Assembly: GCA_016183615.1 (NCBI GenBank)
Contig: JACPEG010000034.1
Span: 1-41,651, forward strand
Length of the DNA: 41,651 nt
Reading direction: 5' to 3'
Origin: Betaproteobacteria bacterium
Lineage (GTDB): Bacteria > Pseudomonadota > Gammaproteobacteria > Burkholderiales > UBA6910
Part shown: positions 17,596 to 25,270 of the stretch, piece after piece
How the letters are laid out: each line of letters opens with the position of its first letter
How positions within the stretch are numbered: the first letter of the stretch is position 1
Translations under genes and position numbers: made by a program
The notes under the pieces: generated by a model
The model's input: the letters and a program-made list of their open reading frames with translations, nothing else
Database searches by the model: none
What the model was told of the DNA's origin: nothing

Positions 17596-18414
17596 GTGCC
17601 TCCCACCATCAGAGACGCCCTTGCTGCTACGGGCCTCGATTCCCGGGAGGCGCAGCTCCTGCTGCGGGAGGCCCTGGGCGTCGAGGCGGCGTACCTCATC
17701 GCCCATCCGGAGCAAGCGCTCACCTCCGATCAATCACGCGTCTTTTCGGAATGGACTTCGCGTCGCGCCGGGGGCGAGCCGGTGGCCTATGTCACGGGGC
17801 ACCGGGAATTTTACGGGCTGCGCCTGCGGGTCACGCCCGCGGTCCTGATCCCCCGGCCGGAAACCGAGACCCTGGTGGAGGAGGCGTTGAAGCGGCTGCC
17901 GCCGGGGCGCGAGGCCCGGGCGCTCGACCTGGGCACCGGGAGCGGCGCCGTGGCGGTGGCGGTGGCGAAACACCGTCCCCGCTGCCAGGTGGTGGCGAGC
18001 GAGCTTTTCGTCGCGGCCCTGGGGGTGGCCCGGGAAAACGCGGCGATTCATGGGCTGGGGAACATCCGCTTTGTGCACGGGGACTGGTACGAATCACTGG
18101 AGAGGCAACGCTTCGACGTGATTGTCGCGAACCCCCCTTACGTGGCGGCGGGGGATCCCCACTTGGGTCAGGGCGATCTGCGCTTCGAGCCCCACGAGGC
18201 CCTGGTCGGCGGCGCCGACGGGCTGGATTCGATTCGGCGCATCGTCTCGGGCGGACCGCAGCACCTGGTTCCCGGGGGCTGGCTGCTGTTGGAGCATGGT
18301 TACGACCAGGCGCCGGCGTGCCGGGAACTCCTGGCGCAGGCCGGATTCAGAGAGACTTTTTCCGTTCGGGATTTGGCGGGAATCGAGCGGGTGAGCGGCG
18401 GGCGAGCCGGTTGA
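17596..18414 (+). CDS. prmC: Release factor glutamine methyltransferase
   Basis: Transfers a methyl group from S-adenosylmethionine to the Gln of the GGQ motif of RF1 and RF2, increasing termination efficiency. 272 residues. It has an N-terminal helical substrate domain, then VTPAVLIPRPETE, the SAM-binding DLGTGSGAVAVA, and the catalytic NPPY at 179-182. The start is GTG17596, 13 bp after prfA; no better ATG is in frame near the conserved N-terminus. Its position behind its own substrate gene confirms the call. The grxD promoter overlaps its stop codon. Confidence 0.97.
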   Translation: MPPTIRDALAATGLDSREAQLLLREALGVEAAYLIAHPEQALTSDQSRVFSEWTSRRAGGEPVAYVTGHREFYGLRLRVTPAVLIPRPETETLVEEALKRLPPGREARALDLGTGSGAVAVAVAKHRPRCQVVASELFVAALGVARENAAIHGLGNIRFVHGDWYESLERQRFDVIVANPPYVAAGDPHLGQGDLRFEPHEALVGGADGLDSIRRIVSGGPQHLVPGGWLLLEHGYDQAPACRELLAQAGFRETFSVRDLAGIERVSGGRAG

Positions 18415-18440
18415 CCGGGAAGGGCCGGGGCCGGTAAAAT
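18411..18440 (+). promoter_or_regulatory. Sigma70 promoter of the glutaredoxin gene
   Basis: TTGACC (18411-18416) and TAAAAT (18435-18440) are separated by 18 bp. The -35 overlaps the prmC stop codon. Confidence 0.6.
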
Positions 18441-18480
18441 AACCAAGTTTTTTAGTCAGGTATTAATTCAAGGAGTGTTC

Positions 18481-18786
18481 ATGAGCGTTCAGGATGTGAT
18501 CAGGGAGCAGGTGACAGGCCACCCGGTGGTGCTTTACATGAAGGGCTCGCCGGATTTTCCCCAGTGCGGGTTTTCCGCCAACGCGGTGCGGATCCTCAAG
18601 GCCTGCGGGGTGAACGAGTTCTTCACGGTGGACGTGCTGGCGAACCCGGAGATCCGGCAGGGCATCAAGGAGTACGCCCACTGGCCCACCATTCCCCAGC
18701 TCTACGTGAAGGGCGAATTCGTCGGCGGCTCGGACATCCTGACCGAGATGTACCGGAACGGAGAATTGCAGAAGCTGCTCAAGTAA
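18481..18786 (+). CDS. grxD: Monothiol glutaredoxin Grx4/GrxD
   Basis: A small cytoplasmic CGFS-type glutaredoxin of 101 residues that binds and transfers [2Fe-2S] clusters with glutathione, often together with BolA. The active-site CGFS starts at C29 in PQCGFSANAV. The glutathione-binding pieces WPTIPQLYVKGEFVGGSDI and the KG before the active site are present. ATG18481 is chosen over the upstream GTG18475, because the GTG lies in the AAGGAG ribosome-binding site (18470-18475). It has its own promoter after the hemA-prfA-prmC unit. Confidence 0.97.
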   Translation: MSVQDVIREQVTGHPVVLYMKGSPDFPQCGFSANAVRILKACGVNEFFTVDVLANPEIRQGIKEYAHWPTIPQLYVKGEFVGGSDILTEMYRNGELQKLLK

Positions 18787-18804
18787 ACGGGCGCCAAATC
18801 GGAC

Positions 18805-18828
18805 AAGCCGGCCCGCGGGCTGGCTTTT
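18805..18828 (+). terminator. Probable terminator of grxD
   Basis: The stem AAGCC-g-GCCC / GGGC-t-GGCTT with a GC loop ends in four T residues. The T-run is short, so termination may be partial. Confidence 0.7.
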
Positions 18829-18855
18829 CATCTGGCGCGGGGTCCCGAACTACCC

Positions 18856-18890
18856 GTAGGGTGGATTAAGGCCGCAGGCCGAATCCATCG
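18856..18890. repeat. Short palindromic repeat of a second family
   Basis: GTGGATT-aa-GGCC is paired across a GCA loop with GGCC-g-AATCCAT. Sequences of the form GTAGGGTGGATTA...AATCCACC are familiar dispersed elements of beta- and gammaproteobacteria (from memory). It lies beside the REP cluster. Confidence 0.55.
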
Positions 18891-18899
18891 ACTCCAGGG

Positions 18900-19012
18900 T
18901 CGCGAATAAATTCGCTCCTACGGGGAGCTCGGCGAATGGTGGGGTTGTAGGAGGGGATTCATCCCCGACATCCGGCATCGCCGACCGGAGTCGCGAATAA
19001 ATTCGCTCCTAC
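18900..19012. repeat. Cluster of three REP-like units
   Basis: Three 22-bp units of the family seen at 7859-7912 lie at 18900-18921 (minus), 18947-18968 (plus) and 18991-19012 (minus). The first and third are identical; the middle one has compensating changes (GAGGGG ... CCCCGA) that keep the palindrome. The cluster lies between two convergent genes, grxD and the FAD/Fe-S dehydrogenase. Confidence 0.88.
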
Positions 19013-19046
19013 GCCGCCCGCCGCCGGGGGTGCGTCCCGCGCACCG

Positions 19047-21995
19047 TCAATCGCCGGGAGACCGATTCAACGCGAGCTGCAGCACCTCAGCGACATGCAG
19101 GGTTTTCCTTCCCAGCGCCTGCTCGATCTGCTCGCGGCAGGAAAAGCCGTTGGTGACGATGAGCGCATCGTCCGGCAGCGCCCGCAGCGCCGGGAACAGC
19201 ACCGTCTCGCCGATCTTTTGCGATAACGGGTAGTGCTCCGGCCTGAAGCCGAAGGCGCCGGCCATGCCGCAGCAGCCGGTGTCAGGAGCGCTCACCTGCA
19301 ATCCCATCTCCCGCAGCAACCGCAACTCCGGCTCCATGCCGAGGGAAGCCTTCTGGTGGCAGTGGCCGTGGACCAGGGCCGTGCCTGTGAGCTTCGGCGG
19401 CCGGTAGCCGTTTCTCACCAGGTAATCCGCCAGCATGAAGGACTGGGCCGCGAGCCGCTTCGCCCGCGGATCGTCGGGAAACAGGTTTGGCAGCTCGTCC
19501 CTGAACACCGACAGGCATGAGGGCTCGAGCCCGACGACAGGAATGCCTTCGTCAACGTAGGGCGCCAGGTGATCAAGGATTTCCGCGAGCTGCGCCTTGG
19601 CCCGGTCCAGGAAGCCGAAGTCGTACAGCGGCCGGCCGCAGCACAGGTGCTTCCGGGGAACGATGACTTCGCAGCCGGCATGCTCCAGCACCTCGGCGGC
19701 GGCCAGCGCCGTCTCCGAGCGGAAGTGGTTGTTGAAGGTGTCGGCCCAGAGGATGACGCGGGGTCGCAGTTCACCCCCACCCCGGCCCTCCCCTTCATTG
19801 GAGGAGGAAGCAGCGAGGCGCCGCCGCTCCGCCGTCAAGGTGGAGGAAGTCCGAGCAGGGCGCGCGAACCGGTGGCGAAAGGTCTCGGCCGAAAAGCGCG
19901 GCAGACTGCGCTCCTTCGCGATTCCCGCCACCGCTTTTGCGATATCGCCAAGGACCGGTGCCCGGGTAAGGAAGTTGGCGAGCCGCGGCAGTTTTCCCGC
20001 AAGGGGCACCCAGCTGCCGATCATCCCCATCGAATAGGCCTGGCGCGGCCGCGCCTTTCCCTCGTAGTAATGGGACAGGAACTCGGCCTTGTAGGTGGCC
20101 ATGTCCACGTGGGTGGGGCAGTCGCTCTTGCAGCCCTTGCAGGCGAGGCACAGGTCGAGGGCTTCCTTCACTGCGTCGCTTGCCCAGCCTTCGGTGACGA
20201 CTTCGCCTTGCAGCATCTCGAACAGCAGGCGCGAGCGGCCCCGGGTGGAATAGCGCTCCTCGCCGGTGGCGCGGTAGCTGGGGCACATGGTGCCGCCGGC
20301 GACCGCGCGGCAGCGTCCCATGCCGATGCAGCGTTCCAGCGAGCGCGAAAAACGCCTGCCGTCCCACGGAAACACAAACCGCGTCGCAGGCTGCGCCGGC
20401 CGGTAGTCGGGGCCGAGGCGGAGATTCGAATCCAGCGGATAAGCGTCGATGAGCTTGCCGGGATTCATTTTGTTTCCCGGGTCCCAGATGGCCTTGAACT
20501 CCCGGAACGCCTGCATCAGCTCCTCGCCGTACATGATGGGCAGGAGCTCGCCCTTGGCCTGGCCGTCGCCATGCTCCCCCGAAAGGGAGCCGCCATACTT
20601 CACTACCAGTTCCGCCGCCTCCATGAGAAAGCGGCGCCAGGTGCGAATGCCCTCCTCCGAGCGCAGATCGAAAGTGATGCGGGCGTGGATGCAGCCGTCG
20701 CCGAAATGCCCGTAAAGCGAAGTCTTGTAGTGGTATTTGTCGATCAGCGCCTGGAACTCCCGCAGGTAATCGCCGACGCGGGCCGGCTCCACCGCCGCGT
20801 CCTCCCAGCCCACCACCGGATCGGGCTCGTCGGGGGCCAGCGAAAGGGCGGTGGCGGAAGCCCCGGTTTCGCGGATGCCCCAGATGCGGGTCTGGAGCAG
20901 CGGATCTTCCAGCAGCAAGGAGCTCGGCCCGTTGGGCGTGCGCGAGAGCTCCGCCATGATGCGCCGCGCCTCTTGCGCCGCTTCCTCGCGGGTGTCCGCC
21001 CCCAGCTCGCACATGAGCCAGGCCTGGCCTTCGGGCAGCAGCGCGATGTCATTCAACCGCAGGCCCCGCTCCCTGAGGCCGCCGATGATGCGCCAGTCGA
21101 GGCCTTCCAGCGCGATGGGGCGATGGGCCATGATTCTCGGCACCGCGTCCCCGGCCGCGTAGATGTCGGGATAGCCCAGCACCAGCAGCACCCGCCCCTG
21201 GGGACTTTTCACCAGCTTTGTCCTCGCCTGGAGCACCGTGACGCAGGTGCCCTCGGAGCCCACCAGGGCGCGGGCCACGTTGAAGCCGTTTTCCGGGAGC
21301 AGCTGGTCCAGGCTGTAGCCCGACACCCGCCGCTTGATTTTCGGAAATTTCGCGCGAATCAGGTCCGCGTACTGGTCCCGCAGCGCTTTCAGTTTGCCGT
21401 AGATTTCGCCGCGCCGGCCGCCATCGCGGATGATTGAATCCAGCTCCGCATCCGACGTCGGGCCGACCCAGAAGCGGGCGCCGTCGTAGGTGAGGATTTC
21501 CAGGGACTCGATGTTCTCCGAGGTCTTGCCCGCCATCACCGAATGGGCGCCGCAGGAGTTGTTGCCGATCATGCCGCCCAGCGTGCAGCGGCTGTGGGTG
21601 GCGGGGTCGGGCCCGAAGGTGAGGCGGTGGGCTTCCGCCGCATCCCGCAGCACGTCGCACACCGCGCCGGGCTCGACCCGCGCGGTTCGCGCCGCCTCGT
21701 CCACTTCCAGCACCCGGTTGAGATACTTGGAGGTGTCGACGACCACCGCCACGTTTACGCACTGGCCGTTCTGGGAGGTGCCCCCGCCGCGGGGCAGGAT
21801 GGGCGCGCCGAACTCGCGGCACAGGCGCAGCGTCTCCACGATGTCCTCCACCGAGCGCGGAATCACCACCCCGATAGGTACCTGGCGGTAGTTGGAAGCG
21901 TCCGCGCTGTAGGTGGCGCGGGAGCCGGCGTCGAAGCGCACTTCGCCCCGGATCGTTGAGCGCAGTTTTTCGGCGAGGGCGGGATAGGCGGGCAT
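19047..21995 (-). CDS. FAD/Fe-S D-2-hydroxyacid dehydrogenase, YdiJ family
   Basis: A 982-residue fused flavo-iron-sulfur dehydrogenase. An FAD-binding type 4 domain (about 30-260, with PRGGGTSQNGQ and TLGGMIGNNSCGAHS) leads into an FAD-oxidase C-terminal domain (about 280-540, with YGHFGDGCIHARI and GSLSGEHGDGQ). Then come ferredoxin-type cysteine motifs (CIGMGRCR...MCPSY and CLACKGCKSDCP) and C-terminal CCG domains (LCCGRPLYDFGFLDRAK, DTGCCGMAGAFGF). Known: YdiJ relatives oxidise D-2-hydroxyglutarate or D-lactate and pass electrons to the respiratory chain. An odd basic/Gly/Ser-rich linker around residues 710-745 is read from a dispersed-repeat-like DNA stretch. It is divergent from the histidine kinase gene. 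Confidence 0.88.
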   Translation of the reverse strand: MPAYPALAEKLRSTIRGEVRFDAGSRATYSADASNYRQVPIGVVIPRSVEDIVETLRLCREFGAPILPRGGGTSQNGQCVNVAVVVDTSKYLNRVLEVDEAARTARVEPGAVCDVLRDAAEAHRLTFGPDPATHSRCTLGGMIGNNSCGAHSVMAGKTSENIESLEILTYDGARFWVGPTSDAELDSIIRDGGRRGEIYGKLKALRDQYADLIRAKFPKIKRRVSGYSLDQLLPENGFNVARALVGSEGTCVTVLQARTKLVKSPQGRVLLVLGYPDIYAAGDAVPRIMAHRPIALEGLDWRIIGGLRERGLRLNDIALLPEGQAWLMCELGADTREEAAQEARRIMAELSRTPNGPSSLLLEDPLLQTRIWGIRETGASATALSLAPDEPDPVVGWEDAAVEPARVGDYLREFQALIDKYHYKTSLYGHFGDGCIHARITFDLRSEEGIRTWRRFLMEAAELVVKYGGSLSGEHGDGQAKGELLPIMYGEELMQAFREFKAIWDPGNKMNPGKLIDAYPLDSNLRLGPDYRPAQPATRFVFPWDGRRFSRSLERCIGMGRCRAVAGGTMCPSYRATGEERYSTRGRSRLLFEMLQGEVVTEGWASDAVKEALDLCLACKGCKSDCPTHVDMATYKAEFLSHYYEGKARPRQAYSMGMIGSWVPLAGKLPRLANFLTRAPVLGDIAKAVAGIAKERSLPRFSAETFRHRFARPARTSSTLTAERRRLAASSSNEGEGRGGGELRPRVILWADTFNNHFRSETALAAAEVLEHAGCEVIVPRKHLCCGRPLYDFGFLDRAKAQLAEILDHLAPYVDEGIPVVGLEPSCLSVFRDELPNLFPDDPRAKRLAAQSFMLADYLVRNGYRPPKLTGTALVHGHCHQKASLGMEPELRLLREMGLQVSAPDTGCCGMAGAFGFRPEHYPLSQKIGETVLFPALRALPDDALIVTNGFSCREQIEQALGRKTLHVAEVLQLALNRSPGD
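19765..19830. repeat. C-rich dispersed-repeat-like insertion inside the dehydrogenase gene
   Basis: The + strand reads TTCACCCCCACCCCGGCCCTCCCC, then TTCATTGGAGGAGGAAG, a pattern I recognise from common intergenic repeats of the CACCCCCACCC-CCTCCCC type. Here it is read in frame on the minus strand as ASSSNEGEGRGGGEL. A related C-rich inverted repeat lies at 34069-34108. Confidence 0.5.
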
Positions 21996-22022
21996 GACTT
22001 AGGGGAATTTCGGAAAAGCAGT

Positions 22023-22028
22023 ATTATA
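22023..22028 (-). promoter_or_regulatory. Consensus -10 for the YdiJ-type gene
   Basis: TATAAT on the minus strand lies 28 bp before the start of the dehydrogenase gene, within the 57-bp divergent gap. The -35 is weak. Confidence 0.45.
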
Positions 22029-22052
22029 GGCGCCCTGAACGACAGTTCATTT

Positions 22053-23828
22053 ATGCCGCCGATTCCTTGCGCCAGGGAGAATAGCCGGGCCGACCGCGCG
22101 TTCGGGAGAATCGCGCACCGACTGCGGGAGACTGCCGCGCTGCCTTCCAGTCTGAGCGCGCGTTATCTTTTCATCTCACTGCTCGCGGCGCTGGTGCCCC
22201 TTGCCGCCACGGTTATTCTGTACGACCGATTTGCGGCGGGCCTGGTATTGAGGCTTGCCGACGAGCGGGTCGAGAGCAGGCTGCTCGCTGCCGCCAACAA
22301 GCTCAGCGATTTTCTGAAAACCAAGGCCTTCCAGCTCGAAGCGCTGGCCGATCTCCCGGAACTGGCGGACATCGTCCATGGGGATCCGCAGCCGCTCGAC
22401 GCGCGCCTCCTCAGCCTGCTGCGCCACGAAACCGATGTTCCCGACCTCTATGGGGTGCTGTTTTTCGACGCGGCGGGACGCGTCGTCGCCGCGGTGCCCG
22501 AGCCGGGCGCCGCGGGATCGCCACTTTCAAGCGAACAGGACGTTCGCCTCGAAGCGCTGCCCCGCGTGGAATTCCAGGAGGTCGAGCTCATCGGTCCGCT
22601 GCTGCCGAGCGACGGTCGCCCCGGCTGGCTGCTGCTGCGCCGGCGTCTCGGGGCGGGGCCGATAAGCGTCGGGCTCCAGATCCGGCTTGCTTCGGTCACG
22701 GAGCTGCTGACGGGCAGCGCCCTCGATGTCTATCGCCCCGCACTGCACACCCCCGGCGGGCGCGTCTTCTCCGAGGTTGGCACGGAGCTGCGAATCGAAG
22801 CGCCGCTCATTCACGGGCCGGAAATCGCGCCCGGCTGGTTTCCCGCGATGTTGCGGGAAGCGGCGGAGCTGCCCTCCCCCGGCGCCACCGTGCGCTACAT
22901 CATGCTCGGGCTCGCGCTCGGCTCGGCGGGGGTTCTGGTCGTGCTGTTTCTGCGGCTCGGAGCGCGCATCCGCCGCAGGATTTCCCCGCTGGTGGCCGGG
23001 GCCGAGTCGGTCGCCCGCGGGGAGCTTGCGCTCGAAGTTCCAGTGGAGGGCAGGGACGAGATCGCCGCACTTGGGGGGGCGTTCAACCGCATGAGCGCCC
23101 AGCTGAGGACGTTGATTCAGGCGCGGGTGGAAACCGAGAAGCGCGCGGTGCTGGGCGAATTCGCCGCCGGCGTGGCGCACGAGGTGCGCAATCCCCTGGC
23201 CACCATCAAGACCAGCATCCAGGCCCTCGGCGCGAGGGAAACCGAGCCCGCGCGACGCGAACTGGTCGGCCTCGTGGTCGAGGAGATCGAGCGCATCAAC
23301 GGCGTGATCGAAGGCCTGCTCACCTTCGCGCGGCCCCACGAGCCGGAGAAGCACCCGGCGACCGCGGGGGAACTGCTGCGCCGCGTCGCGGCGTTGGCCG
23401 GGCCCCTGGCCGAGGAGTCCGCGATCGCAATTTCCATGCTTGGCGAGCGCGACCTGCGGTTCTTTCTCGACCTCGGTCAGGTGCAGCAGATTCTGATGAA
23501 CCTGGTGCTCAATGCGCTGCAGGCGATGCCCGGCGGCGGAGTGCTGACGCTGCGGGCTTATCGGGACGGAGAGAACGGATGCCTGGCGGTATCGGATACC
23601 GGTCCCGGGATCGGGCCGGAACTGATGGAGAAGGTGACAGAACCTTTCTTCACCACCAAGCCCGGGGGAACGGGCCTGGGGCTTGCCATTTCGCGCCAGC
23701 TCGCCGAGATGAACGGAGGCACGATCGAGATCGCGAGCGCGGCCGGTGCGGGCACCACGGTGACCGTGCGCCTTCCCCTTGCCGAAGAAGGAAACCATGA
23801 AGACCTCGCCGCTGGTTCTCATCATTGA
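22053..23828 (+). CDS. Membrane sensor histidine kinase of the NtrB/AtoS type
   Basis: A 591-residue sensor. TM1 (about 38-60) and TM2 (about 288-310) bracket a periplasmic ligand domain of about 225 residues, probably CACHE-like. HAMP (about 311-365), HisKA with H376 in VAHEVRNPLATIKTS, and the HATPase_c boxes NLVLNALQAMPGG, DTGPGIG and GTGLGLAISRQ follow. It is followed by a sigma54-type response regulator; its last codons overlap the regulator by 32 bases, so the two are translated together. Likely role: sense an extracytoplasmic substrate and switch on the downstream transporter and dehydrogenases. No clear ribosome-binding site precedes ATG22053, so a later start is possible. Confidence 0.92.
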   Translation: MPPIPCARENSRADRAFGRIAHRLRETAALPSSLSARYLFISLLAALVPLAATVILYDRFAAGLVLRLADERVESRLLAAANKLSDFLKTKAFQLEALADLPELADIVHGDPQPLDARLLSLLRHETDVPDLYGVLFFDAAGRVVAAVPEPGAAGSPLSSEQDVRLEALPRVEFQEVELIGPLLPSDGRPGWLLLRRRLGAGPISVGLQIRLASVTELLTGSALDVYRPALHTPGGRVFSEVGTELRIEAPLIHGPEIAPGWFPAMLREAAELPSPGATVRYIMLGLALGSAGVLVVLFLRLGARIRRRISPLVAGAESVARGELALEVPVEGRDEIAALGGAFNRMSAQLRTLIQARVETEKRAVLGEFAAGVAHEVRNPLATIKTSIQALGARETEPARRELVGLVVEEIERINGVIEGLLTFARPHEPEKHPATAGELLRRVAALAGPLAEESAIAISMLGERDLRFFLDLGQVQQILMNLVLNALQAMPGGGVLTLRAYRDGENGCLAVSDTGPGIGPELMEKVTEPFFTTKPGGTGLGLAISRQLAEMNGGTIEIASAAGAGTTVTVRLPLAEEGNHEDLAAGSHH

Positions 23829-25146
23829 CGACGAGCGCAAGCTGGTGCGCTCCCTCGAGCTCGCCCTCAAGGAGGCGGGCGTGGAAGCGCGCGGCGCGTT
23901 CGACGGCGCGAGCGGCCTGAAGCTCGCGGCCGAAATCGCCCCCGACGCGGTGCTCCTCGACCTGAAGCTGCCCGACCTTTCCGGCGTCGAGGTCCTGGAG
24001 GCGCTCAAGAAGTCCCGGCCGGACTGTCCGGTGATCATGATCTCCGCCCACGGCGACACGCGGGCGGCGGTGCAGTGCGTCAAGGCCGGGGCGTCCGATT
24101 ACCTCACCAAGCCCTTCGACCTCGACGAGCTGGTGCACCTCATTGGCTCCACTCTGGAGCGCCGGCAGGTGGCCGAGGAGCTCGCCTACCGCCGGGCGCT
24201 GGGCGCAAACGATGCGCTCATCGTCGGCGAGCATCCCGCCACGCAACGCCTGCGCCAGCAGGTCGCGCGGGTCGCCATGAGCGGCGCCCGAACCATCCTG
24301 CTGCTGGGCGCTTCCGGCACCGGCAAGGCGGTGGTGGCGCGGGCGATCCACCAGGACAGCGAGCGCTGCAAGGGACCGTTCGTGGAAGTGAACTGCGCCT
24401 CGCTACCCGAACAGCTTCTGGAAGCCGAGCTGTTCGGCGCGGAAAAGGGCGCCTATACCGGCGCCCACCAGCGGCGCGTCGGCCTGGTGACCCTGGCCGA
24501 CCGGGGAACCCTGTTCCTCGATGAGATCGGCGAACTGGCGCCGCCGCTGCAGGCCAAGCTGCTCTCCTTCCTCGAAAACCGGACCTACCGGGCGCTGGGC
24601 AGCGGGCGCGAGGCGGCCGCGGACGTCCGGGTGGTGGCGGCCACCAACCGCGATCTTTCCGCCGACGTGCGCTCGGGCCGGTTCCGCGAAGACCTGTACT
24701 ACCGCCTCAACGTTTTCCCGGTCGAGCTCCCGCCGCTCAAGGATCGGGGCGATGACGTATTTCTTCTCATGGCCCATTTCGCCGAACGCTTCGCGCACGA
24801 TGAGGGTTGCGAGCCGATCCGGCTGGGAGAGGAGGCGCGGGAGCTGTTCCGCGCCCACCCCTGGCCGGGCAATGTGCGCGAGCTGCGCAACCTCGTGGAG
24901 CGCCTTACCATTCTCCACCCGGGGCAGATGATCGAGCCGGGACATCTTCCTCCGGAGATGAAGGTCCCCGGAGCGAATCGGCCCGACGCCGGCCGGGTGC
25001 TTCCCGATCAACTGGCGGCGGCCGAACGGGACCTGCTGCTCGAGGCGCTTACGCGGGCCCGCGGACAGAAGGGCCGCGCGGCCCAGTTCCTCGGCATTTC
25101 CCGCCACGCCCTCAAGCGCAGGCTCAAGCGCCTCAACCTCGACTGA
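23797..25146 (+). CDS. Sigma54-dependent response regulator, NtrC/AtoC family
   Basis: A 449-residue transcription activator: receiver domain with D11-D12 and phospho-acceptor D55 (LLDLKLPD), AAA+ domain with Walker A GASGTGKA, the sigma54-contact loop GAYTGA, Walker B GTLFLDEIGEL and arginine finger REDLYYRLNVF, then a Fis-type helix-turn-helix (GQKGRAAQFLGISRHALKRRLKRL). Two positions deviate: GAYTGA has Y for F, which is a known tolerated variant, and Walker A ends GKA rather than GKE. ATG23797 has a GAAGGA upstream and is preferred to an in-frame ATG six codons earlier. A sigma54-like promoter lies at 25244-25259. Confidence 0.95.
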   Translation: MKTSPLVLIIDDERKLVRSLELALKEAGVEARGAFDGASGLKLAAEIAPDAVLLDLKLPDLSGVEVLEALKKSRPDCPVIMISAHGDTRAAVQCVKAGASDYLTKPFDLDELVHLIGSTLERRQVAEELAYRRALGANDALIVGEHPATQRLRQQVARVAMSGARTILLLGASGTGKAVVARAIHQDSERCKGPFVEVNCASLPEQLLEAELFGAEKGAYTGAHQRRVGLVTLADRGTLFLDEIGELAPPLQAKLLSFLENRTYRALGSGREAAADVRVVAATNRDLSADVRSGRFREDLYYRLNVFPVELPPLKDRGDDVFLLMAHFAERFAHDEGCEPIRLGEEARELFRAHPWPGNVRELRNLVERLTILHPGQMIEPGHLPPEMKVPGANRPDAGRVLPDQLAAAERDLLLEALTRARGQKGRAAQFLGISRHALKRRLKRLNLD

Positions 25147-25243
25147 GCGGGAACCGCTCATCGAGGGCGCCGCTTGAGCGCATTCCGCGCAGCTCTCCGC
25201 CGGATGCTCGTGTAAGCCATTGAAACACGGAGAGGCTTGCAGC

Positions 25244-25259
25244 AGGCACGCAACCTGCT
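25244..25259 (+). promoter_or_regulatory. Candidate sigma54 (-24/-12) promoter of the ABC-dehydrogenase operon
   Basis: AGGCACG-CAAC-CTGCT closely matches the sigma54 consensus TGGCACG-N4-TTGCT, with GG (25245-25246) and GC (25257-25258) exactly ten bases apart. The expected start, about 12 bases on, falls at 25270, next to ATG25271, so the transcript would be nearly leaderless unless translation starts later. The activator gene just upstream supports the call. Confidence 0.6.
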
Positions 25260-25270
25260 ACAACGGCGTC

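Noticed and set aside
18856..19012. CRISPR array
   Set aside because: The repeats are palindromic, alternate in orientation and have unequal spacers; no cas genes are near. They fit REP-type elements.
23779..23796. Upstream ATG of the sigma54 activator
   Set aside because: It lies six codons before the conserved start and would place the GAAGGA ribosome-binding site inside the gene.
24300..24480. Activator inactive because of GAYTGA and GKA changes
   Set aside because: Y for F in the contact loop is known to be tolerated and the invariant Lys of Walker A is present, so loss of function is not supported.
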